NCBI GenBank assembly: GCA_018136815.1
Contig: CM030932.1
Coordinates: forward strand, 10,118,269 to 10,182,268
DNA from: Isochrysis galbana
Lineage: Eukaryota; Haptophyta; Isochrysidales; Isochrysidaceae
DNA length: 64,000 bases
Direction: 5' to 3'
How positions within the stretch are numbered: the stretch's first letter is position 1; every line of letters begins with the position of its first letter. Of the stretch, positions 44,532 through 54,254 are shown one piece after another. Under the pieces are notes generated by a model. It saw only the letters and a program-made list of their open reading frames with translations, ran no database searches and had not been told where the DNA came from. Made by a program: the position numbers and the translations under genes.

Positions 44532-44831
44532 AGAGGATGCAACTTGAGGTTCCCTTTTTTTTAGCCCCCCACATTGCCTTTTTCTACACCTTATACAATT
44601 CTATTCTTCACCACCCCCAAAAATGCATATGGGTCCCATGCCGCGCGGGTTGATTTCAAACAATAAAGAAGTCATCTTTGTGTGTATCCGCTATTTCTAG
44701 GTCGGTTCGCACAAATTTCTATAAGATAGCTTAGAAATGCAAAGCGCCAACCATTCTACAGCCTCGATAATTTACATACATTTTACGGGGCAATTGTAAA
44801 AAAAACAACCAAACCTGAGGTTGCATCCTCT
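44532..44831. mobile_element. TA-flanked MITE (AGAGGATGCAAC family)
   Basis: 300 bp. Left end AGAGGATGCAACTTGAGGTT and right end (inverted) AGAGGATGCAACCTCAGGTT, both running into T-rich DNA, with TA at 44530-44531 and 44832-44833. It is non-coding. The left end also occurs, without a partner, at the site where TIR elements 1 and 2 inserted (reassembled across 32714-41130). Confidence 0.7.
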
Positions 44832-44833
44832 TA

Positions 44834-45228
44834 GGGCGGTCAAACATCAAACAGCAAACAGCAAACGGGGCTTTTAAAGTACTAATACTAATATTTGGGG
44901 GTCGAGAAAAACTGTTATAAAAAACCTTTTCATATTCTCGCCTCACATGTGGCACTGAGTCACGTTCACGAAGCCAGGGACGCGGCGGCGGGAGCGGTCG
45001 CGGCGTCGCGGCGGCGGGATCTGTGGCGGCGGCAGTGGCAGTGGGCCTGCTGCTATCTGCCATTGTAGCGATGAGGATAGGGGACGAGCCGCAAGCCGCA
45101 AGGTAGGTGGAGGGGGGATAAGGGAAGCGGGCGTAGCTGCATAGATGTTGTGCAGGACCGCGCGCGCGGCGAGATTATCAAAAAGTTTTTTTTTACTATT
45201 TGTTAAAAAGCCCCCGTTTGACCGCCCT
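44834..45228. mobile_element. TA-flanked MITE (GGGCGGTCAAAC family)
   Basis: 395 bp with imperfect long TIRs: GGGCGGTCAAAC, then a 14-base insertion on the left only, then GGGGCTTTTAA, extending roughly 100 bases to a shared TCTCGCC. It is flanked by TA at 44832-44833 and 45229-45230. Single ends of the family lie at 2642 and 63311. A short Ala/Pro-rich frame on the minus strand inside (from 45063) is not supported as a gene. Confidence 0.75.
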
Positions 45229-45239
45229 ACAAGAAAGAT

Positions 45240-46080
45240 GGAGGGGGTTTTCTTTTGCACTGGGCACGGGCGCTGATTTTCAAGCAGTTGCATGCTACAC
45301 GTGTCACGTGCCTGCCCGCCGTACTCAGGTGTCCTCAACTGTGCTATTAGTCGATGTACGGTGTTGACGCGTGCGCGCCCAGCAAGGACACACACACGCA
45401 GGAGACACCGGATGGCACACGAACACACCAACATAGAACACGGGTCGTCCACGCCAACATTTCCTGATCCGCACACGAATGGCAGGGGCTGGTGCAGAGG
45501 TCATCGGCGCCAGCACGCGATGCGTGCGAGCAAGCTACAGAACCAACAAGGCGTTGCTTATGACGAGAACCGCATACCACCTACATGATGCATGCGCCGA
45601 CTTTGACATGCACCCCATTCCATCTACTCACCACTCAGGACAACACTTGGTAAACGCCATCCACCTGCTCAAACGCCTGACCCCACCTTGCGACGACGTC
45701 GCCCAACGGCTGCGTATCTGTGAAACGTCCGTCAGGGGCGCTAGCAGGACAGCAGGTGTGCCGGACGCCAGCACAAAAGCCATGCGGCAGGCAGTATGTC
45801 GAGGCGGCTGCAGGATGGTGGCCCGTCCCGAGAGCTCGAGAGCCGCGATGCGAAGGAGACAAGGCGAATTGCGAACGATAGAATGACTCCGGCAAGATAA
45901 GGATGTAGCTTATAGCAGCGAGAAGGGGCGCGAGCGCGCGTGACCGCTGCACAAGGGCAGCACACAACACGCGACCGCCCCGTGCCCGCCGCCCCCAGGG
46001 TGAACGCAGCCAAGCGGCAGCGCCCGCCCATCCCGACGGTGCGCGCAGTAGGATCTTTGCCCAACCACGGCACCGCATCT
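45240..46080. other. No gene seen
   Basis: Only short competing frames on both strands without domain character. It may hold the 3' region of eS30. Confidence 0.4.
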
Positions 46081-46092
46081 TTCATGGCGTGT

Positions 46093-46296
46093 TTAACCCG
46101 CCTTGCCGAGCGGCTGTGTGTTGGGTCCCTTCTTCTTGCCGAGGCCAACGGCGACGTTCACAAAGCGCCGGTTGTACTGCAGCCTCTTCTTGGCGCGGCC
46201 GACGACGACCTTCTTTGTCTTCTCCTGCTTGGAGACCTTGGGTGTCTGTCCGCGCACCTTGCCAGCGCGAGCGAGCGAACCGTGCACCTTGCCCAT
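46093..46296 (-). CDS. RPS30: 40S ribosomal protein eS30
   Basis: 67 aa, [20 protein letters not shown], with the hallmark [16 protein letters not shown] and GKKKGPN near the C-terminus. It is a small, very basic protein of the 40S head. The start is at the first Met, so there is no N-terminal ubiquitin-like (FUBI) domain within this exon. Animals make eS30 as a FUBI fusion; plants and yeast do not. The C-terminal extension (TQPLGKAG) is a few residues longer than usual. It is transcribed divergently from the 46650 gene, with a G-tract between them. Confidence 0.95.
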   Translation of the reverse strand: MGKVHGSLARAGKVRGQTPKVSKQEKTKKVVVGRAKKRLQYNRRFVNVAVGLGKKKGPNTQPLGKAG

Positions 46297-46649
46297 CTTT
46301 GGAGAGAGGAGCGAGGAAGAAGAGGGAGGGGAGGGAGAGGGAGAGAGGAGCAGCGAGGCGGTGCAGGGCGCGCGCGGGGGGGCGCGAGGGGGGCGGAGGG
46401 GGGGCCACGAGGGCGGAGGGGCGAGAGGCGGCGGCGCGCGGGGGAAAGGGGAGGGGGGGGGGGGGGGGGGGGACGAATTTGACCGGCGGAATGGGAACGG
46501 CCTCCCCGCGTGCGCGGCGTCGTCTGCTTTACTTTCTACTGGGCGCCGCGTGCCTCACCTCGTCCTCCCGCGCTCAACCGTAGAACTTAAAGGCTGCGCG
46601 GCGGCTGCGTCCCATAGAAAAGTAGAAGGGAGCCGACGCCCGGCGCGGG

Positions 46650-48257
46650 ATGGCGGCGCGGCAGCTTCTCTCGCTCACCGCCTCACTTGGCCCGTTTGGG
46701 CTGGCCTTCCCGGCGGAGCCGGAGGCCGTCGCTCGGCTGAGCTGCACTGGAAGCCGGCCTTTTCTCACCGGCATCCACGCCCACCGCCTCGCTGCTCCCC
46801 TTGGCTCGAGAGATCGGTATGAGTGGCGGGCCGTCTGCGGCGGCACTCTCGGCAGCTGGAGCGAACTGGGGCCGGCGGGGCTGCTGTGGGCCGAGGCGGA
46901 GACGGGCGAAGCGGTGTGCCCGAGGCCACAATCCGTCTCGGGGCTGCTCGTCACACGTGCCAGACTCGAGAGGAGCTGGCGGCCTGGCGGGCATGACATG
47001 TACTCTTTCGGGCTGCTCTGTGGAGAGCTCCACGCAAGCGTAGAGCTGCTCGAGCCGCGCGGAGAGGTGCAGGAACAGCAGCGGCGTGTGTGCCCGCCGG
47101 AATCATTCATCTCGGCCATCGAGATCTCGCGCGGTCATGAGCCACACGGCTCGTACGATCTATACGAGTTTAAGCTTGAGTGCTCGGAGATGGTGGATGC
47201 GCAGGAGCCAAAAGCTGCCGTCGCCTCTAAGGCTGGCAGTGATGCGAGGGCGGGCGAGCGGCCGGCCGCTTCGGCTTACGAGGCGGCGGACCCCGCGAGC
47301 ATAGGCTCCCGCACCAGCCGCAGCGCGGGGGCCGAGGAGGCGGGTAGTCGCAACATCCCAGCGGGCATAGCAGGTCGACGCGGTGGTGCAGCTAGCCGCA
47401 GCTCACCACTTGTTGGCATGCGTAACAGTGATGAGGCGGAGGAGCCGCCGGCTGCCGCGGCTGCTGCTGCCCGGAGAGAGCAAGCTACACCTGCAGCAGC
47501 TTCTGCTCGGAGAGGGCAGTCTGCACCGGCAGCTGCCGCCGATGGACTTGGCGACGGCGATGTGCAGCACCCCAACAAGACAAGCGCCACCGATCCGCGT
47601 GCCGCTCGCGAGGCAACGCGAGAGGCCAAGCGGATGCAGGAAGAGATGGAGGTGCTCGCAGCAATGCTGCGTCAGCGGCGCGCGAACAAGGCGCAAGCCG
47701 ACGATGCGGACGCGGCGGACGTGTTTGGTCGCGTCCGATCCACGGCCGAGGAGAGCCTGCGCTCTGTGGAGAGCAAGCACGGCACCTTCGGCGAAGACGA
47801 CACACAAGAGGTGGTGGCGGTGGGTACCGCACAGGATGGGGCGGAAGACCCAGAGGCTGCACAGGAGGCGAAGTCGGCGGACACAGAAGCAGGCGCCAGC
47901 CGCGCGTCTAGCGGCGGTGCTCACGCTGTGGATGGGCTTGACGAACGTCTTGACGCCGTGCAGGAGCGCATTAAGAAGCTCACGGAGGACGGCGCGGAAG
48001 GCAAGTCGTCTGTTGACCCGGAGGCTGCCGCTGGCTTCACAAGCACAGGAGGGGTCGCGTCGCCAGAGGAACCTTCGGCCAGCGGTTCTGGCGCCGCGGC
48101 AGAAGCCTCAAACGCAGACGTGGAGACTGAGCCGATCCGGGGGGGCACGCCGGCACCCCCTAAGGGTGGCAAACCTAGCCTGCAAAATTGGCCGGGTCTT
48201 GTTGATGATGATGAGTCCGCCCTGGAGGCGGAGGCCATCAACCTGGATGACGCGTGA
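46650..48257 (+). CDS. Unknown protein with three D-x-Y-x-[FW]-x3-C repeats
   Basis: 535 aa, no intron needed. The N-terminal 180 residues hold three spaced repeats ending RDRYEWRAVC, HDMYSFGLLC and YDLYEFKLEC, each preceded by a hydrophobic strand (FLTGIHAHRL, VSGLLVTRAR, FISAIEISRG). This looks like a repeated small beta unit. The rest is Ala/Ser/Glu-rich and disordered, with one probable coiled coil (about 315-350: EATREAKRMQEEMEVLAAML). It ends in an acidic stretch (VDDDESALEAEAINLDDA). No signal peptide is obvious. The repeat recalls the D-R-x-W-x-F-x-C pattern of dermatopontin-like proteins, but that is only a resemblance. Confidence 0.65.
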   Translation: MAARQLLSLTASLGPFGLAFPAEPEAVARLSCTGSRPFLTGIHAHRLAAPLGSRDRYEWRAVCGGTLGSWSELGPAGLLWAEAETGEAVCPRPQSVSGLLVTRARLERSWRPGGHDMYSFGLLCGELHASVELLEPRGEVQEQQRRVCPPESFISAIEISRGHEPHGSYDLYEFKLECSEMVDAQEPKAAVASKAGSDARAGERPAASAYEAADPASIGSRTSRSAGAEEAGSRNIPAGIAGRRGGAASRSSPLVGMRNSDEAEEPPAAAAAAARREQATPAAASARRGQSAPAAAADGLGDGDVQHPNKTSATDPRAAREATREAKRMQEEMEVLAAMLRQRRANKAQADDADAADVFGRVRSTAEESLRSVESKHGTFGEDDTQEVVAVGTAQDGAEDPEAAQEAKSADTEAGASRASSGGAHAVDGLDERLDAVQERIKKLTEDGAEGKSSVDPEAAAGFTSTGGVASPEEPSASGSGAAAEASNADVETEPIRGGTPAPPKGGKPSLQNWPGLVDDDESALEAEAINLDDA

Positions 48258-48299
48258 CACATGAGTACGATGGCTTGGCTTGAATAGGTTGCAGGCGCG

Positions 48300-48860
48300 T
48301 CCCGCTACTTCTTAGCCACACTTCATGCGGCTCCCTAATGCTGGTCCCGTGAGCCGACCGGTCGCACGGCATCAACGGGGTGAGGCAGCACAGCAGATAC
48401 GCGATAGAATGCAACCAGGGTGGTCAGTCACGGGTCCTTGAGGATGTGTGGGTCCAACCATGGGCAATGCGATACCATTGCAAGTGCCGCTGGGCCTCAT
48501 GCGCGCTTGTGCTTCATGTGCCAACGAGGTTCTGGCATATTCCGATGGTGATAGTATTTAGGGAGCCGGATCTTTCTCCTTGTCAAAGCGGTAGCGGACA
48601 TGGCAAGTGGATTTTCGAGGAATCGCCTCTTTCGTTCCCTCGAATGATGGCACCATCTAAGGGAGACAGAGCACCTGTGTGTCGCGAGAAATCGCACTTT
48701 CCGTTGAATTGCAATTGCAGAGGGCCATGCGCCGACATGAGTGCGCTATATGCGGATGGTGAGAGCGGCCGGGGCTTGAAAGCGGATCGTTGCGGATGTT
48801 GTACGGTTTGAGACCGGGAATCACGTGAGAGACCTAGCTCTCTTCTCCTTTTGTCCTGTG
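48300..48860. other. No gene seen
   Basis: Frames without coding character lie between the 46650 gene and LINE B. Confidence 0.4.
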
Positions 48861-48867
48861 GGTTGAA

Positions 48868-48887
48868 AAAACTATTGTTATAGTTTT
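48868..48887 (+). promoter_or_regulatory. 5'-terminal hairpin of LINE copy B
   Basis: AAAACTAT-TGTT-ATAGTTTT, perfect 8-bp stem, four bases before the ATG at 48892. Confidence 0.85.
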
Positions 48888-48891
48888 AGCG

Positions 48892-49274
48892 ATGGAGCGC
48901 GCGTCGACCGCTCCCCTCTCCCAGCCCCCCGCCGCCACGACGCCCCAACGGGGCCGCCCCAAGCCGCCGGAGCCAAAGCGCTCGCAGGCCTCAGCACCGC
49001 CAGACAACGACGTCGAGATGGCCCCGCCATCCTCGCCTCCCAGGCAGCCACAGAAGCAGGGAACAGGCAAGGTCCTGTTCCCTGCAGACCAGCACAGCCA
49101 GAACCAGGCTCAGAACGCCAGCGCCGCCGTGCAGCCACCCACTCAAGGACTCCCCATGGGAGGTGGCAGCTCTGCTGCCACCCCCATGGTGGTAACTCCT
49201 ACCATCTGTGCACCCCTCGGGGGCGAGCACATGACACAACAATCAATCCTTGGAGCTTTTGCTCCCTCCAACCA
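48892..49274 (+). CDS. LINE B ORF, N-terminal piece (interrupted by element F)
   Basis: Starts MERASTAPLSQPPAATTPQR and is colinear with the N-terminus of copy C through QGLPMGGGSSAATP and ILGAFAPSN. The frame is cut at the F insertion and resumes at 54255. It is a disordered Pro/Gln/Ala-rich region of unknown role. Confidence 0.8.
49257..49274. repeat. 18-bp TSD of element F
   Basis: TTTTGCTCCCTCCAACCA, repeated exactly at 54237-54254. Confidence 0.9.
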
Positions 49275-49275
49275 C

Positions 49276-49295
49276 AACTAACTTTATAGTTGGTT
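49276..49295 (+). promoter_or_regulatory. 5'-terminal hairpin of LINE copy F (second stem class)
   Basis: AACTAAC-TTTATA-GTTGGTT: a 7-bp stem with one U-G wobble, three bases before ATG 49299. Copy G (60365-60384) has the same stem with loop TTTGTA. Confidence 0.8.
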
Positions 49296-49298
49296 GCC

Positions 49299-52200
49299 AT
49301 GGAGCGCGCCGCCGCCCCCCACCTTTCCTTCGGGCCCCCCGCCGCGGGAGCCCCCCCAGTACCCATGGAACTGTCGCTGGCGAAGCGACCGCGACCGCCC
49401 GCAGAGGCCGAGCAGGTGAGCGCGACCCCGGTCGCGCCGCACGGCCCGTGGCCCCGGCCACACCAAGGAAGGCAGCCATGCTGGCCCACCCCATGGTGGG
49501 CCACAGGCTGTGACAAGCATCACACCAACACCAGACCAGCAGAGACACTCACCCACAAGGCATGCCTTATGGCAGAGGCCTCTCTCGCCCTGGCGACGGC
49601 CGCGCTGCCTCGGCGGCGCGGCCCGAGACCGGGTGGCCCCTATGGGCACAACCTCAACACCAATCACAACATGCTCATTGACCTTGATCCTCCAGCAACA
49701 CAACAGAAGATCACACAGACGAGGAACTATTTGGATGCGCCTTGGGGCGTACGCCACACAGACACGCCAGCTGCACACATAGACCCACCCACAATCCCAC
49801 CACCTCCGACCGCCCTTGCCTCTCAGGAGCCGCCCTCAGATGAGAAGCAAGGCGCCATGGAATCGGACGCAAATTTTGAACTATCCTTCCACCAAGAGGG
49901 CGACCACGCCTTCTTGGACGCCACAGTCTACGCCGCAATCGTAGAGCTCCTATTGGAGCTCGAAGGAGTCGACCCGGAGCCGGACTTTTGGGCCCGCTCC
50001 ATTCGCGGACCATGGCATATTGCTGTGAACGAGGATTGCGCGCAACAATTCAAAGAACGGTACGGAGACATCACCACGCTTCGCATCAGCCAAACTGACA
50101 TCTCGGTCCGAGTCAAAACGGAATCCATCGACGAGAAAGTAAACAAGAAAGGCTCTTCGTCGCGCAAAGCGCTATACAGCGCCCTCCAAGATGTGGCGGC
50201 GCATCTGGTCATCGAGGCCGAAGGCCTAGCACAAGCGGCCCAAATCAACCTCAGCGCGATCATCCTTGCGATCGAAAAGGTAGGACTCACCTTCTTGAAG
50301 GGCAACCGCGAGCGTATGAAGCTCGAAGGAGGAGCCGGGACGTTCATATCCAAGGCAGCCTACTCGACTCGCTGGCATCTCTATGTCTCAGCGGGCCAAG
50401 GCTCGTTTCTCGACGGGAGCTTCCCCCGGAAGCTGCTGCTTCGTATCGACGAAAAGACCATCCCTGTCAACTACGCCGTTCGGGCGTGCAGGGAGATCAG
50501 CATGCCAGCAACCATCCAATCCCCTCACAAGCTCATGATCCACGGCAGCCTGCGAGGCTGCAAAGGCTGGCGGCCGGAGGTGGCGAAAGGCCTCCCCAAC
50601 TCGGCCCGCATCTGTGAATGCGAGGAAGAGGCGGCGAAGCGCCGCGCAAGGAACGAAGCGCAACGACTCAACCCCCGCCCGAAATCGGCGCACGAGGCGC
50701 TGGGAAAGGGCCCCCCCAAACAATGTGCGCGCTTCACTCAGGGGCTGTGCCTCAGGAATAAACGCGGAGTCCGTTGCAACCTCTCGCACGATGTTCCGGG
50801 TGCGTGGATCGAAAACAAGTGTACGATTCGCTGCCACCTGCATCCTCACAAGAAGATCCCGGGCGTCTGCTTAAACGGCCCGGCGTGCCTCTTCCTCCAT
50901 CCGGAGTACGTGTACGCAACCGCGGCTGCGGCCAACAAACTCACGGTAGCAAGAGCGATGCCCCGACGCCCAAGGCTCACATTTGATTCCACCCTTGGAT
51001 ACCCAGGTGAAGGACCCATTCGCGTCGCGACGTACAACATCAACGGCACCAAGGGCGGCAAATTAGCCGCCGTGCTATCACAAGCGCGTAAGGCGAAGGT
51101 GGACATCTTGCTCTTACAAGAGCTCCACGCATACGAGGACGGCTCGCACCTCCGGGCCCATAGGACAGCCGCCATGCTAGGATGGCTGTGGTTTGCCGCC
51201 CCAGGAGAGCTAGGGGACCCTGCTAGCGGAGTCGCAGTGGCGATCAGAGAAGCATCCGAACGGATAACCGCTAGGGAGGAGACCCTAGAAGTAATGCTAA
51301 AAGGGAGATGTGTATCAATAAAACTAAACATAGACGACATCCAATATCGCATAGTAACCGTATATCTAAGCGCGCAACCCGGTCCCCGCGGAAGGCAAAT
51401 GGCCGAACTTGACAAAAAATTGGCCACCCTCGATACTACCCCAACCATAATCGGGGGTGACCTGAACTGCGTAGAGAACAGCACGCACGACTCTCGAGGG
51501 ATGGGCGACACGCCCTACTCCAACGCACACGGCGAGAAATGGAAAGCGCTAGCTCGAAAACATAGACTCCAAGACGCGCACCATACGATGCGACTGGGGC
51601 CGAATATCGGCTACACGAGGATGGCCGCCACCATTCACACGAGGATTGATCGCATCTACCACAGTAAAAACGCAGATGCCTTCCAATGGCAGCAGCACGG
51701 ACCGTGCCCGGACCTATTCTCCGGCAAGGCCGCGTCAGACCACCTCCCCGTCCTCGCTCTTTTTGAAACGCCGGGCTACAGGCAGGGACGTAACTTCGAC
51801 AAGCCAATCGACACAAGCATAATACACGAGAAGGGAGCACTGAAGACGGTAGAATTACTACTGCAAACCGCCAGCCGGATGATCGGCGAGGGGAAAGGCA
51901 TAGAAACCGTATGGGCCGCCACAAAAGCCAACATAGCCACATTCCTAAGGGAGGAGACGTCGGCGAGACGCAAACCTACTATCCAATCCGAGCTGGAGCT
52001 CAAAGCCGTGAGGCTTAATATCCGCTTAGCGAATCAAGGACCGAACGAGAGACTCACGGCGGAGCTCGCGAAAACACAAGCAGAGCTAGCGGAGGAGAGG
52101 GGGGAAATCCCGCTCAAGAATCTTCCGCTTTACCGACAGCTTCGTCGAGAGGAGCTACACTCAAAGGAGTTCTTTGCGAAACTAAAACCCCGCAAATGGA

Positions 52201-53003
52201 AGGCGAGTGTTGCGGAGTTATACCGCACGAGAACGTGGGACTCTCCCGTGCACTCACAGCACGACACGGTTACTACAGACAACGAAATACGGAGAGAATT
52301 CCGCAAATACTACGTTTGGCTATATTCCCCCAAAAGCGCCCAGCGCATACCCCAACTAGAGGCGACCCTAGCCGATAGACCACTAAGCGACCTAGATCGT
52401 CGCCGGTTGGAAGGCGCCATTGATATAGAGGAAACCAAGCAGGCTATAAGAAGCATCGGCTCGGGAAAGAGCGCGGGCCCGGATGGGCTGCCGGCGGAAA
52501 TATACAAGGCGCATGAAAAAACAGCGGCGCCGCTGCTAACACAACTATACAACCGGACGCTGGTCACGGGGACCCTAGCACTAACCTTGAGAGAAGGCGA
52601 CATAATACTACTATACAAGAAAGGCGACGCGCGAGATCCGCGTAACTATAGGCCTATCACGCTGCTACAAAGCGACTACAAAATATTAGCCAAAATTCTA
52701 ACGAACAGACTTAGCAAAGTGATAGGGAAAATAATATCAGAAAACCAACTAGGATTCGTGCCTAGAAGACTCATTAGCGAGGCTACGCACCTCCTGCAAC
52801 TCACAAGGGCCTACCTAGACGAGACCGGTGACCCGGGACTGTTACTAGCCCTCGACTGGGAGAAAGCTTTCGACAGAGTGAGCTGGGAGTTTTATCATCT
52901 GGCTCTCAAGCTACTCAACTTCGGGCCAAACTTTCAGACGCTAGCAAAGGCGCTTACGAGCCAGGATCCACATCCTTGCATCTGTCTGGCTGCTTCTTCG
53001 TGA
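49299..53003 (+). pseudogene. LINE F polyprotein: ORF1-like, knuckles, endonuclease, partial RT
   Basis: About 1,234 codons from ATG 49299. Residues about 180-450 form a domain shared with copy B (GPWHIAVNEDCAQQFKERYG in F, GPWIFYVDEDAHDQFKAAYN in B). Two cysteine/histidine clusters follow (CARFTQGLCLRNKRGVRC plus NLSH; CLNGPACLFLH), likely nucleic-acid binding. The APE-type endonuclease begins IRVATYNINGTKGGKL and has LLLQELHAYE, IIGGDLNC and, at the end, SDHLPV. RT motifs include SGKSAGPDGLPAEIYK, NYRPITLLQSDYKILAKIL and LLALDWEKAFDRVSWEF (first catalytic Asp). The frame then enters unrelated DNA and stops. RT motifs after that point, including FADD, are deleted. Confidence 0.88.
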
Positions 53004-53185
53004 GTACCAACGCCACGACGGTGGCGGCGACCACGGTGGCGACGACCACCGCAAGGGCAATCAAAAGTCGTTTCGACGGCATGTTTACCCATATGCCCAT
53101 TTTTTTTTAGTCCAACGTTCGGTTCGAAACAAACGCGATGCGCTTGCCTCATGGGGGGGAGGGGGAGTCTCCTGAGTTTGCATTC
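52967..53185. other. Filler DNA replacing the RT catalytic region of element F
   Basis: The sequence is unrelated to any LINE copy here. On the minus strand it holds a short frame from ATG 53082 to a stop near 52957: MPSKRLLIALAVVVATVVAA, then TVVALVLTKKQP. This is a typical signal-anchor or signal peptide followed by a Cys-containing start of a luminal part. An A9 run precedes it (53100-53108 on the plus strand as T). It looks like a captured 5' exon of a host membrane or secreted protein. Confidence 0.5.
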
Positions 53186-53899
53186 GCGACGAAAACGACC
53201 CGAAAAAACGTCTCGCAAGCGGCGAGGTCCGCATGGGAGAAGAGACTAAACATCACGAAAGATGAATGGATACATATAGCTAGACTATATGCAATGCCGC
53301 TGCTAAAACACACGGACAAGCACCTGCACTTCAAGCATATTACTCATAGGAGGATCGGCACTAGGAACAGATTCCCAAATAGCCTAACGACTAAATGTAG
53401 ACTATGCCGCGACCACAGAGAGGGATCGTGTCATCTAGCATGGTGCCCCGAGACTAAAAAGATATTCGAAACTATAGACGCCCTGACAAAGCACACGCCT
53501 CCTCCTAAGAGATCGAGAAAGCAAAAAATCAAAGACAGACTCTTCGCATACCCCGGCATGACCACCCCCGACAGCCTCAAAGCGCTCTATATAATAGCAT
53601 GGAAATACATAATAAAAGACTTTTATAGAGTTGACTTCGAGGCGTACAACTACCACTATATACCAGTCCTTCAAGCCACTCTAATAAGGTTTGCCACCTT
53701 AGTTCGAGGCAAGACCTCACCAGACCCCCACAACTCCATGCGTACATATAAGGCCGCCCAGGGCAGAAAACCGAAGATCAAAAAAACGACAGAACTCAGC
53801 ACCCCTATATTTGTCGAAGACGAGAAAGGCAGGCTACACCTCAGCGAGGAATTCGGCCTCGTAGCGAAAGCTCTCGGCTTAGCCGAGAGACTCGCATGA
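53186..53899 (+). pseudogene. LINE F C-terminal (post-RT) region
   Basis: The open frame begins upstream in filler, but LINE similarity starts about FAFATKTTRKNVSQ. It contains HLHFKHITHRRIGTRNRFPN, the knuckle C-x2-C-x8-H-x3-C (CRLCRDHREGSCHLAWC) and IAWKYIIKDFYRVDFE, and ends GLAERLA. It is colinear with 3162-4320 and 10065-12464. The zinc knuckle is conserved in all three and probably helps RNA or target binding. Confidence 0.8.
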
Positions 53900-54236
53900 A
53901 GCGACGCGTCACCCCGCTCAGACCGACAGCTCGGATGGACGACCGTCCATGACCACGGACACGCTGAGCGAACGCTCGTACGCATTTATATGAAGACGCC
54001 CGGCAACAACTACTGTATGGACAGGTCACCCATCAAAACAGGAGGAAGGAGAGAACCTACCGATGGGGACAGGTGCACCCCGCCTAGCTCGAAACCCCCG
54101 CACGACCCGGGCCCCTAAGTAGAGCACGAGGGGAGTTGCCGCAAGGCAGGGAGTGGGGGAGTGGGTAGAAAAAGGGCGAGGCTTCGTGAGCGTCTTCCAG
54201 TGCCACGAGCGAGGCGAGAATATTAAAAGGTTTTTT

Positions 54237-54254
54237 TTTTGCTCCCTCCAACCA
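54237..54254. repeat. 18-bp TSD of element F (3' copy)
   Basis: TTTTGCTCCCTCCAACCA; identical to 49257-49274. Confidence 0.9.

Larger units (their letters stand above)
49275..54236 (+). mobile_element. LINE copy F: 5'-complete element nested in B
   Basis: 4,962 bp between 18-bp direct repeats. The 5' end is a hairpin of a different stem class (AACTAAC-TTTATA-GTTGGTT, 49276-49295). It encodes an ORF1-like domain, CCCH-like knuckles, APE endonuclease, N-terminal RT and a C-terminal post-RT block. Filler DNA replaces the RT catalytic and thumb region at about 52967-53185. It ends ATTAAAAGGTTTTTT. It is the most complete LINE in the window but, without a FADD box, cannot be autonomous. Confidence 0.9.

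Noticed and set aside
44731-45063. 110-codon minus-strand frame starting MADSSRPTATAAAT
   Set aside because: It lies within the MITE at 44834-45228 and crosses its boundary. There is no domain and no supporting splice sites.
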